This document shows positions 21,776-28,327 of a stretch of 33,343 nt of DNA, piece after piece (the first letter of the stretch is position 1; each line of letters begins with the position of its first letter). The notes beneath the pieces are model-generated. The model saw only the letters and a list, made by a program, of their open reading frames with translations. It searched no databases and was not told the DNA's origin. The position numbers and the translations under genes are program-made. The DNA comes from Candidatus Methylomirabilota bacterium (GTDB lineage Bacteria > Methylomirabilota > Methylomirabilia > Rokubacteriales > CSP1-6), in the NCBI GenBank assembly GCA_035936835.1, contig DASYVT010000224.1, positions 1-33,343 on the forward strand. Direction: 5' to 3'.

Positions 21776-23317
21776 ATGCGTAAGCTCGCGGCGTCGATCG
21801 TTCTCGCTTCCGTCCTCGCGCTGGGGCTGCCGCGCGGCGAGGTCGCTGCGCAGGGCCAGCCGGAGGGCCAGTTGACCATCGCCTTCGACGCCTCGATCGC
21901 CCCCACCTTCCTCGATCCGGCCGAGACCCCGGGGATCGGCACGCCGTTCGTGTTCCTGTATGCCCTGCACGACGCGCTCATCAAGCCGCTGCCGGGCAAT
22001 GACATGGCGCCGTGCGTGGCCGAGTCCTGGAAGGAGAGCCCGGACGGGCTCGTGTACGAGTTCAAGCTGCGCGAGGGTCTCCGGTTCCACAACGGCGATC
22101 CCGTCACGGCCGAGGACGTGAAATTCAGCTTCCAGCGCTACCGCGGGGCCTCCGCCAAGCTGCTGCACGATCGGGTGAAGGCCGTGGAGATCGTCGATCC
22201 GCACCGCGTCCGGTTCGTCTTGCACACGCCGTGGCCCGACTTCCTGGTCTTCTATGCGACCCCAGCGACCGGCGCCGCGTGGGTCGTGCCCAAGAAGTAC
22301 ATCGAGAAGGTCGGCGAGGACGGCTTCAGGCGCCAGCCGGTGGGGCTCGGGCCCTACCGGTTCGTGCGCATGAATCCGGGGATCGAGCTGGTGCTCGAGG
22401 CGAACGAGCAGTACTGGCGCAAGAAACCCACGATCAAGCGCGTGGTCATCAAGGGAGTCCCCGACCGCACGACGCGCCTGGCCATGCTGAAGACCGGGGA
22501 GGCGGACATCGGCTACCTGATGGTCGGCCTCGAGGCAGCCACGATCCAGGCGGACCCCAAGCTGCGCCTCGCCAAGGTCATCGCGCCCGCGGCCTGGTGG
22601 CTGGAATTCCCCGAGCAGTGGAATCCCAAGTCCCCGTGGAACGACCGCCGTGTCCGGCTCGCGGCCAACCTGGCCATGGACAAGCAGGCTCTCAACGAAG
22701 CGGAACGGCTCGGGTACTCGCGCCTGACGGGCTCGATCATCCCGAGCGGCATGGAGTTCGCTCTGCGCCTCGATCCCTACCCCTACGACCCCACGCACGC
22801 CAAGCGACTCCTGGCCGACGCCGGCTATCCCAACGGCTTCGACGCGGGCGACCTGACCCCGCTCCCGCCCTTCACCACCATGGGCGAGGCGGTGGCGACC
22901 CAGCTGGCCGCGGCGGGCATCCGCACGCGGCTGCGCAGCATGGAGCGGGCGACCTTTTTGGAGGCGTGGCGGTCGAAGAAGCTCGGCGGCGTCATCGTGA
23001 CGGTCTCGGCCGCGCCGGGCAGCACCGCCGTGCGCCTCGAATCCTTCGTCATCAGCAGCGCGCCGTACGCCGCCGGCGGGTATCCCGACATCGACGATCT
23101 GTTCCGCCAGCAGGGGCAGGAGCGCGACCGCAATAAGCGCGAGACGCTGCTCCACCAGATCCAGCGGCTGATGCACGAGCGCGTCATGTTCGGCCCGATC
23201 TTCGAGCCCGCCACGCTGCACGGGGTCGGGCCGCGCGTCGAGGAGGCCGCAATCGGTCTCAGCACCCAGCTCTACTTCGCCGCGCCCTACGAGGACATCC
23301 GCCTCAAGAAGCCGTGA
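21776..23317 (+). CDS. ABC transporter substrate-binding protein, peptide/nickel family (SBP_bac_5)
   Basis: A 513-residue periplasmic receptor of the DppA/OppA class. A signal peptide ends near EVAAQ-GQ. Family landmarks are LYALHDALIKPLPGNDMAPC, VAESWKESPDGLVYEFKLRE, GLRFHNGDPVTAEDVKFSFQ, VGLGPYRFVRMNPGIELVLE, and DKQALNEAERLGYSRLTGS. It lacks a Cys lipobox. The ligand may be a peptide, opine, sugar or nickel chelate. ATG 21776 has AAAGGAGG upstream. No dpp-type permease or ATPase genes follow; the next gene is a divergent cupin, so this is another orphan receptor. Confidence 0.94.
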   Translation: MRKLAASIVLASVLALGLPRGEVAAQGQPEGQLTIAFDASIAPTFLDPAETPGIGTPFVFLYALHDALIKPLPGNDMAPCVAESWKESPDGLVYEFKLREGLRFHNGDPVTAEDVKFSFQRYRGASAKLLHDRVKAVEIVDPHRVRFVLHTPWPDFLVFYATPATGAAWVVPKKYIEKVGEDGFRRQPVGLGPYRFVRMNPGIELVLEANEQYWRKKPTIKRVVIKGVPDRTTRLAMLKTGEADIGYLMVGLEAATIQADPKLRLAKVIAPAAWWLEFPEQWNPKSPWNDRRVRLAANLAMDKQALNEAERLGYSRLTGSIIPSGMEFALRLDPYPYDPTHAKRLLADAGYPNGFDAGDLTPLPPFTTMGEAVATQLAAAGIRTRLRSMERATFLEAWRSKKLGGVIVTVSAAPGSTAVRLESFVISSAPYAAGGYPDIDDLFRQQGQERDRNKRETLLHQIQRLMHERVMFGPIFEPATLHGVGPRVEEAAIGLSTQLYFAAPYEDIRLKKP

Positions 23318-23371
23318 TCTGTCGCTAGGGCGGCGGCGAGAGCGAAGGCCGCGCCCTCGCGAGCCGACACG

Positions 23372-23734
23372 CTAGATCCAGACGTCGGTCGGGGCGGTCT
23401 TGTCGCCGCCGGCATCGCCGGTGTTGACGGTCCCGGCCGTTTCCACGAGCATCGCCCGGCATTCACTCTCTGCCGAGGTCATGTGCTCCACCCCTTTCGG
23501 GATGACGAACATCTCTCCCGCCTTGACCGACACGCTGCCATCGCGGAAGTGAATGGCCATGGCCCCGTCCAGCACGATGAACACCTCGTCGGTGTCCTTG
23601 TGGTCATGCCACACGAAATCGCCCTGGAACTTGACGAGCTTGAAGTGGTAGTCGTTCATCCGGGCGATGATCTTCGGCGACCAGTGTTCGGAGAACTTCG
23701 AGAGCTTGTCCTCAAGGTTGATCGGTGTCCTCAT
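23372..23734 (-). CDS. Cupin domain protein
   Basis: A 120-residue single-domain cupin. The first metal motif is [18 protein letters not shown] (His, His, Glu) and the second [16 protein letters not shown] (Pro-x-Gly-x-x-His); together they form a His3Glu-type metal site. Small cupins of this kind may be isomerases, dioxygenases or binding proteins; no reaction can be assigned. ATG 23734 has AGGAGGGAGG just upstream. It diverges from the MetE-like gene with 89 bases between the starts. Confidence 0.92.
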   Translation of the reverse strand: MRTPINLEDKLSKFSEHWSPKIIARMNDYHFKLVKFQGDFVWHDHKDTDEVFIVLDGAMAIHFRDGSVSVKAGEMFVIPKGVEHMTSAESECRAMLVETAGTVNTGDAGGDKTAPTDVWI

Positions 23735-23823
23735 AGGCCTCCCTCCTCCGAGGAACCGAGGATAGCGCCTTCCTGTGACGGGCTCAAGAACGTGCTAATC
23801 TCGGGCGCGGGAGGAGCGGACGA

Positions 23824-24981
23824 ATGCTGAACGCCACGCGCGATCTCACGCTGCCCACGACCGTCACCGGCTCCTGGCCGCGGCCGTCGTGGTTCACCGA
23901 GGTGCTGCGGGGGCGGCCGTTCAAGGAGGCGCTCGGCGACTCGCGCTTCCGCGAGCAGTACCTGGACGCGGTCAGCTGCATCGTCAAGGAGCAGGAGCTG
24001 GCGGGCCTCGACATCCTCACCGACGGCGATTCGCGATTCGATCTCACGGTGGGCGGCAAGTCGTGGTTCTTCTACCCGATCGAGCGGCTCCTCGGCATCA
24101 CCGGCCACGTGGACCGCGCCGCGGGCGCGGGCTGGACGACGATCCAGCCGGGGCGGATCCTCTACGAAGTGATGGAGGCCTATCAGCCCGCCATCGCCGG
24201 CGAAAAGCTGCGCGGCGGGCCGCTCCAGTACGCGGCGCTCTTCAAGGTGGCACAGCGCTTCAGCGCGCGGCCGGTCAAGTTCGGCTCCATCAGCGCCCAG
24301 ACGATGGCCAAGATGATCGCCAACAAGCACTACGCCACGGACCGGGAGCTGGTGCTGGACGCCGCGGACATCATCAACGCCGAGCTGCGCGAGGTGGCGA
24401 CGGCCGGGTGCCGGGTCATCCAGGTGGAGGAGCCGCGCCACCACATCGCGGCCGCCGACGGCATCTCGGATGGCGAGCTCCAGTTTCTGACGGATGCGCT
24501 GAACCGCGAGATCAAGGGTGTCGAAACGGAAATCTGGCTGCACACCTGCTGGGGCAATCCGAGCCAGCAGCCTATCCACTGGCAGCGGCCCTCCTACGAG
24601 CGCGCCCTGCCCTACCTCCTCCAGACCGCCGCCGACGTTATCACGCTAGAATGCGCGAGCACGGGCGGGCGCGACCTGCCGCTGCTCGGGAAATACCGCA
24701 CGGACAAGAAGATCGCCATCGGCGTGGTCAACCACTCGACGGCCGCCGTCGAGCCGCCCGAGGTGGTGGCCGACCTGATCCGCCGGGCGCTGGAGTACGT
24801 GCCACCCGAGCGGCTGATCCTCTCCAGCGACTGCGGCTTCGGGCGTGAGGGCCTCTCGCGCCGCATCGCCTTTTACAAGACCGTGGCGATCAACCTCGGC
24901 GCCAACATCGTCCGGCGCGAGCTGAAGCTGCCCGAGGTGGACATCCCTGCCGCCGACCCCCGCTACACGTTCTCCGGCTGA
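23824..24981 (+). CDS. Cobalamin-independent methionine synthase-type (MetE C-terminal-like) methyltransferase
   Basis: A 385-residue protein related to the C-terminal, catalytic half of MetE. Zinc ligands are in place: His240 and Cys242 (LHTCWGNP), Glu276 (TLECAST) and Cys337 (SSDCGFGRE). Other landmarks: LPTTVTGSWPRPSWF, LDILTDGDSRFDL and CRVIQVEEPRHHI. The N-terminal half of full MetE is absent, as in core-MetE or in family members that use other methyl or thiol substrates. Homocysteine use is not proven. The ATG has GGGAGGAG upstream and TAATCT at 23796-23801. The gene ends about 100 bases before the outer end of the integron relic. Confidence 0.9.
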   Translation: MLNATRDLTLPTTVTGSWPRPSWFTEVLRGRPFKEALGDSRFREQYLDAVSCIVKEQELAGLDILTDGDSRFDLTVGGKSWFFYPIERLLGITGHVDRAAGAGWTTIQPGRILYEVMEAYQPAIAGEKLRGGPLQYAALFKVAQRFSARPVKFGSISAQTMAKMIANKHYATDRELVLDAADIINAELREVATAGCRVIQVEEPRHHIAAADGISDGELQFLTDALNREIKGVETEIWLHTCWGNPSQQPIHWQRPSYERALPYLLQTAADVITLECASTGGRDLPLLGKYRTDKKIAIGVVNHSTAAVEPPEVVADLIRRALEYVPPERLILSSDCGFGREGLSRRIAFYKTVAINLGANIVRRELKLPEVDIPAADPRYTFSG

Positions 24982-25086
24982 CCGCCGCGCGTGTGGCTGA
25001 GAGCGCCAGCCTTGACGCTTGAGGCGGGCTTGCTCGTCATCCCGCCGCTGCCCTGCTTCCTACCGATCTCCCGCGTCTAACGGCGC

Positions 25087-25158
25087 GCCCAACGAGCACG
25101 CTCAGCGGCCAGGGGCGAGCGACGCGAGCCCTTGGTCCGCTGCAGCGTGAAGTTCGAC
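25087..25158 (-). repeat. attC-like site of cassette 3 (PF04392-type receptor)
   Basis: Plus-strand arms ACGCTCAGCGGCCAGGGGC (25098-25116) and 25128-25148 pair with two extra bases and one mismatch, around the loop GAGCGACGCGA. Minus-strand end boxes are R'' GTCGAAC (25158-25152) and R' GTTGGGC (25093-25087), which fits GTTRRRY. A second box, GTTAGAC (25081-25075), lies just beyond. The site starts 34 bases after the receptor stop. Confidence 0.78.
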
Positions 25159-25192
25159 GCCCACCAGATCGTCGCTGGTTCATCAGCGTGGC

Positions 25193-26185
25193 TTACTGTA
25201 TGACCTCATCTGCCCGCGACAGGATCGACGGCGGGATGTTGAGCCCTAGCGCCTTGGCCGCGCGCAGGTTCATAACGAGCTCGAACTTCGTCGGCTGCTC
25301 GACGGGCAGGTCGGCGGGCTGGGCGCCTTTCAAGATCTTGTCGACAAAGACGGCCGCGCGCCGATTGATCTCGATGAGATTCGCGCTATAGGAGATCAGC
25401 CCGCCGGCCTCGACATAGAACCGGAGTCCATACATGGCGGGGAGCCGGCTCTTGGCAGCCAGCTCCGCGATTCGCCGGGCGTGCGGGTCGAGGAGCCCGC
25501 CCGGGAACACGAGAAGGGCGCCAGCGCGCGCGCCAGTCGCCGTCTTGAAAGCCGCCTCGATCTCGCCAGCGTCTCGAATCTCGAGCGAGAGCAGCTTCCA
25601 CCCCCGCTCCCTGGCAGCGGCTTCGGCCACCTGCCAAGACAGGAGGCTGGTCCATACCCGGAGGACCGCCACTGGCGCCGCACCCGGGACGAGCTCCTTG
25701 AGCAGCTCGAGTCGCTTCCCCGTCGTCTCTACCATCTGAAGGCTCAGCCCCGTGAAGTTCCCGCCCGGGCGTGCGAGGCTCTGAACCAACCCCTCCGCCA
25801 CCGGGTCGCCGGCGCCCGTCATGATGATGGGGATCGTCGACGTCGCCTGCTTGAGCGCGGCCAGCGTTGGCCCTGGGGCGACGATCACGTCCACCTGCAG
25901 ACGGACCAGCTCGGCAGCGAGGCTGGGGAAGTGCTCCGGTCTTCCCTCGGCCGAGCGCACCTCGGTCACGAAATGCTCCCCATACACGTAGCCGAGCTCG
26001 CGCAATCCGCGCAGGAGTGCGTTGAGGGATGGGTTCTGTGGCTGGGGCCCGACCATTTCGGAGGTCGTCACAAAGCTACCGAGGATTCCGATGCGATAGA
26101 CCTTGCGCGCGGGCTGGGCGCGGGCGGCGCGCGGCACCGCGAGGGTCCCGAGGGCGAGGCTGCCGATGAAAGCGCGCCGGTCCAT
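25193..26185 (-). CDS. ABC transporter substrate-binding protein, PF04392 type (cassette 3 cargo)
   Basis: A 330-residue receptor of the ABC_sub_bind family. It starts MDRRAFIGSLALGTLAVPRA, a Tat-like signal with a cut near ARAQ. Mature landmarks: KVYRIGILGSF, LLRGLRELGYVYGEHFVTEV, VIVAPGPTLAALKQATSTIP, GDPVAEGLVQSLARPGGNFT, and near the end GLISYSANLIEINRRAA and PTKFELVMNLRAAKALGLNI. It is a paralogue of the protein at 7240 but clearly divergent. ATG 26185 is used; GGAGG lies 12 bases upstream, slightly far. A longer start at the cassette's beginning is possible. It lies inside an integron cassette between two attC-like sites, with no permease or ATPase. Confidence 0.92.
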   Translation of the reverse strand: MDRRAFIGSLALGTLAVPRAARAQPARKVYRIGILGSFVTTSEMVGPQPQNPSLNALLRGLRELGYVYGEHFVTEVRSAEGRPEHFPSLAAELVRLQVDVIVAPGPTLAALKQATSTIPIIMTGAGDPVAEGLVQSLARPGGNFTGLSLQMVETTGKRLELLKELVPGAAPVAVLRVWTSLLSWQVAEAAARERGWKLLSLEIRDAGEIEAAFKTATGARAGALLVFPGGLLDPHARRIAELAAKSRLPAMYGLRFYVEAGGLISYSANLIEINRRAAVFVDKILKGAQPADLPVEQPTKFELVMNLRAAKALGLNIPPSILSRADEVIQ

Positions 26186-26265
26186 CAGTCGATCACGTCC
26201 TCCATTCGCAGCAGAAGCGATGCCGGCGTCCGCGGGCCACGACATGCTGGACCCTTCGCCAGTGC

Positions 26266-26335
26266 GGCGAACGTCCGCAGTCACCGGCCGGAGCGAGCGA
26301 AGCGAGCTTCGGTCCGGTGGACTGCGAAGTTCGAC
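26266..26335 (-). repeat. attC-like site of cassette 2 (NIPSNAP)
   Basis: Plus-strand arms CGCAGTCACCGGCCGGAGC (26276-26294) and 26306-26326 pair with two extra bases and one mismatch, around the loop GAGCGAAGCGA, which differs by one base from the loop of the site at 25087. Minus-strand end boxes are R'' GTCGAAC (26335-26329) and R' GTTCGCC (26272-26266). R' departs from GTTRRRY at the fourth and sixth bases. The NIPSNAP stop is 58 bases before it. Confidence 0.75.
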
Positions 26336-26393
26336 GGTGTGTCATCGCGGCCCTGGCGTTGATCGGCCGAAGCCGGGACCTCTTTCATCGCAC

Positions 26394-26825
26394 TTAACGC
26401 GACGGAGAATAGTCCGTCACCTTCATGTACACACGCTCGGGCGCTTTCGAGAGAATCTTGCCATCGGCCTCGCTGGCGTCGCGCACCTTGATCCACTCGG
26501 GATCGGCCACGAACGCCTTCCAGCTTCGGTCCGCTGCTTCCTGGCTCTCATGAGACAGAAAGTAGATGAGCGTGTTGTCCTTGCGCGCGTCGTCCGTTGG
26601 CACCCAATACATCTCGTTCCTCATGCCCTGCTTCTCGAAGAGTTTCATCGTGTGCTCGGCGAATCGCTTGTGAAGGGCCGGCAGTCGGCCTGGCAGCACC
26701 GTGTACGTCCGCAGCTCATAGACTCTGGTCTTCTTCTCCTGGCCCACGGACACGCCAGCCGCGAACCCTATCAATCCGACTGCGATCATGGCGGTCGCGC
26801 CCAAGACGAACTGCTTCGCCTTCAT
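26394..26825 (-). CDS. NIPSNAP-family protein with N-terminal membrane anchor (cassette 2 cargo)
   Basis: A 143-residue protein. The N-terminus KAKQFVLGATAMIAVGLIGF is a signal peptide or anchor, ending near VSVGQ. The rest is one NIPSNAP/dimeric alpha-beta-barrel domain: KTRVYELRTYTVLPGRLPAL, HKRFAEHTMKLFEKQGM, DNTLIYFLSHESQEAADRSW, and FVADPEWIKVRDAS. NIPSNAP proteins are widespread in soil bacteria without a known reaction; export suggests a periplasmic role. ATG 26825 has GAGGAGGAGG upstream. The gene lies alone in its cassette behind a 160-base leader rich in palindromes. Confidence 0.9.
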   Translation of the reverse strand: MKAKQFVLGATAMIAVGLIGFAAGVSVGQEKKTRVYELRTYTVLPGRLPALHKRFAEHTMKLFEKQGMRNEMYWVPTDDARKDNTLIYFLSHESQEAADRSWKAFVADPEWIKVRDASEADGKILSKAPERVYMKVTDYSPSR

Positions 26826-26875
26826 TGTGAACCTCCTCCTCGTTGACTTTCGTTAACGGCTGTTCCACGCGATTC

Positions 26876-26944
26876 GGCGTCCCTCGAAGGGACGCCCGAC
26901 CGAGGAATGGGCGCCCACCCTGGGCGGCGCCGCGCGCGGCGCCG
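26876..26944. repeat. Two strong palindromes in the NIPSNAP cassette leader
   Basis: GGCGTCCCT (26876-26884) and AGGGACGCC (26888-26896) form a nine-pair hairpin with a three-base loop. CGGCGCCGCGCGCGGCGCCG (26925-26944) is a perfect 20-base palindrome. Both lie in the untranslated leader of the NIPSNAP cassette, on a strand that must be transcribed to reach it. They could be a terminator, a decayed attC or regulatory RNA. Confidence 0.5.
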
Positions 26945-26988
26945 TTTCTCAGAGCGTTCTGCCTGAGCCATTCAACGTCTCGTAAGCC

Positions 26989-27078
26989 GCCGAACGCTAC
27001 GGCTGAGCGGCCGGCGGGCCGCCGATGACTGCTCCGTCGAGCCGCCTTCCCGCGGTCCGCTCCAGCCGTTCGTTAGAG
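26989..27078 (-). repeat. attC-like site of cassette 1 (amino-acid-type receptor)
   Basis: Plus-strand arms ACGGCTGAGCGGCCG (26999-27013) and CGGTCCGCTCCAGCCGT (27053-27069) pair fully apart from two extra bases in the second arm; the loop is long. Minus-strand end boxes are R'' CTCTAAC (27078-27072) and R' GTTCGGC (26995-26989). Ten bases at R'' are the exact complement of the first ten bases of the cassette at 27918-27909, as expected if one circle was opened there. The receptor stop is only five bases before R''. Confidence 0.82.
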
Positions 27079-27083
27079 AGCTT

Positions 27084-27884
27084 TCATTGAGATCCGGCCT
27101 CAACGGCGCCACGTAATCCAGCCCGCTCGACCGCGGCTTTGACGAGCCCCTCGGACCTCGCGTCCTCCACGAATTTGCGCGCGTAGGGCATCGCGATATC
27201 GCGTCCCTTTGGGAGGGCCATCCCCTGCCGCTCGGTGGCGAAGCGGCCCTCGAGGACCCGAGAACCGGGCAACTGATCCGAAATTTGGAAGAGGTTAGCC
27301 TTGTTCGCAGCAAACGCGTCGGCTTTCCTCGATTTCAGCATCTCTACTCCGCCGGCAAGGCCTGGGCCTCGGACGACCGTAGCGTTCTTTAGTTCTCGAG
27401 ATAGAAAGATATCGACTGCGCCCTTCTCCGGGACACCAACTCGAATCCCTGGCCGGTCAACATCGGCCAACGTCGAGATGGAAGAGCCGCCTGGGACAAG
27501 GTAGCCCAGTTCGATTTCTATGTGCGGCGCGGTGAAGTCCATATCCTTCGTCCGCTCAGGGAGAATGGCAAGGAAGGCGATGTCCCACTGGCCAGTCCTC
27601 GCGTTGTCGACAAGGGCCCCGATTGATGGGTACACAACCGGCTCAAACGGGACCCCCATTCGTCGCGCGAATTCTTTCCCGAGATCAAATCCCACTCCTT
27701 TCATCTCACCCGACGCGGGGTCCTTTATCACGGATGCGGGACCGCCAAGATAGAGGCCCACGCGAAGCTTGCCGGTTGGAGCCAAGGCCTGTCGCGCTTC
27801 CGGAGTAGGTGCAGTGACGGCAGCTGCACAGCCTGTGAGTAGCACGCCAAGTATCGCAACCATCGGCCAATAAGTTATTCGCAT
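27084..27884 (-). CDS. Lipoprotein amino-acid-type ABC receptor (SBP_bac_3; cassette 1 cargo)
   Basis: A 266-residue receptor of the polar amino-acid/family-3 class. Lipobox LLTGC places the modified Cys at residue 19. Landmarks: GKLRVGLYLGGPASVIKDPA, MKGVGFDLGKEFARRMGVPF, DIAFLAILPERTKDMDFTAP, and the end YARKFVEDARSEGLVKAAVE. Such proteins bind amino acids or related acids for an ABC importer or act as sensors. GC content in the gene is visibly below that of the window. ATG 27884 follows GGGAGGG. The cassette begins 33 bases upstream, just after the presumed attI. No transporter genes are next to it. Confidence 0.9.
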   Translation of the reverse strand: MRITYWPMVAILGVLLTGCAAAVTAPTPEARQALAPTGKLRVGLYLGGPASVIKDPASGEMKGVGFDLGKEFARRMGVPFEPVVYPSIGALVDNARTGQWDIAFLAILPERTKDMDFTAPHIEIELGYLVPGGSSISTLADVDRPGIRVGVPEKGAVDIFLSRELKNATVVRGPGLAGGVEMLKSRKADAFAANKANLFQISDQLPGSRVLEGRFATERQGMALPKGRDIAMPYARKFVEDARSEGLVKAAVERAGLRGAVEAGSQ

Positions 27885-27911
27885 TGCACCCTCCCAGAAG
27901 TAACCGTGGCT

Positions 27912-28058
27912 CTCTAACTAGAATTCGGCTGACCTGCGTAGCACCGCTGACGAAGCGCGTGCCGACAGCGTAACACGGTGCCCGGTATCATAGTTCTAGC
28001 TCGATTAGCATTGAAGAAGGCGCACTTCGCCGGCGCGTACAGGCTGCCGGGCGCCTTG
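27912..28058 (-). other. Presumed attI region with cassette promoter-like sequence
   Basis: The stretch between the integrase stop and cassette 1 holds no open frame that I can support. Its end is the core GTTAGAG on the minus strand (27918-27912), where cassette 1 joins. A promoter pointing into the array can be placed at TTCAAT (28015-28010), 17-base spacer, TATGAT (27992-27987); the -10 is strong, the -35 weak. The region is AT-richer than its surroundings. Calling it attI rests on position alone. Confidence 0.5.
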
Positions 28059-28301
28059 CTATGCAGACCTCGGATACACGATATGCGAGGTCTGCGTATC
28101 CGGTGGAGGGTCGGGCTCGGCGTCATGGGGCGTCATCCGAACCGCGGGACTCTGGACCCCGGCTGGCCCGGGGTTGAGGACGTGCGTGTAGATCATGGTG
28201 GTGCTCACGTCGCGGTGCCCGAGGAGCTCTTGGACGGTTCGGATGTCGTGGCCGTCCTCCAGCAGATGGGTTGCGAAGGAGTGGCAGGAGGCGCGCGCAT
28301 T
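28059..28301 (-). pseudogene. Integron-type tyrosine recombinase (IntI-like), C-terminal fragment
   Basis: About 81 codons up to TAG (28061-28059). The sequence reads [20 protein letters not shown], then [20 protein letters not shown] and [12 protein letters not shown], the hallmark end of integron integrases with the LGH His and the catalytic Tyr of IYTH. The N-terminal 250 or so residues are missing: the sequence breaks off about 15 bases before the stop of the receptor gene at 28328. Inside the fragment the normal CHTLRHSFATHL appears as CHSFATHL, lacking four residues that include the catalytic Arg, perhaps by deletion between two CAC repeats. It cannot be active. It reads toward the cassettes. 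Confidence 0.88.
28062..28095. repeat. Inverted repeat at the end of the integrase fragment
   Basis: GCAGACCTCG (28063-28072) and CGAGGTCTGC (28086-28095) pair perfectly around a 13-base loop. It overlaps the last codons of the integrase fragment. It may serve as terminator of intI or as part of attI; no T-run follows. Confidence 0.45.
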
Positions 28302-28327
28302 CGAGCAGCGGCAACCTGACCCCCCGA

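Larger units (their letters stand above)
25087..28301 (-). mobile_element. Relic integron: integrase fragment, presumed attI, three gene cassettes with attC-like sites
   Basis: Read on the minus strand the order is: C-terminal integrase fragment (28301-28059), presumed attI (to 27918), cassette 1 (27917-26995, amino-acid-type receptor), cassette 2 (26994-26272, NIPSNAP), cassette 3 (26271-25093, PF04392-type receptor). Each cassette is one gene followed by an attC-like site of 70-90 bases. In all three sites the arms are imperfectly paired, with two extra bases on the same arm, the mark of attC single-strand folding. Cassette 1 begins with GTTAGAGAGC and its attC R'' end is GCTCTCTAAC, exactly complementary. 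Two 60-base lines of cassette 1 counted by hand give 53% and 58% GC, against 73% in a line outside. The integrase reads in the same direction as the cassettes, as in the less common inverted type. Confidence 0.82.

Noticed and set aside
25087-27078. The three inverted repeats as ordinary rho-independent terminators
   Set aside because: They lack T-runs, share the same two-base asymmetry and end boxes, and match the cassette starts by complementarity, which terminators need not do.
28123-28314. A separate 63-residue protein over the integrase stub
   Set aside because: It is a different frame of the same bases, Arg/His/Pro-rich; the frame with HSFATHLL and [14 protein letters not shown] is the coding one.
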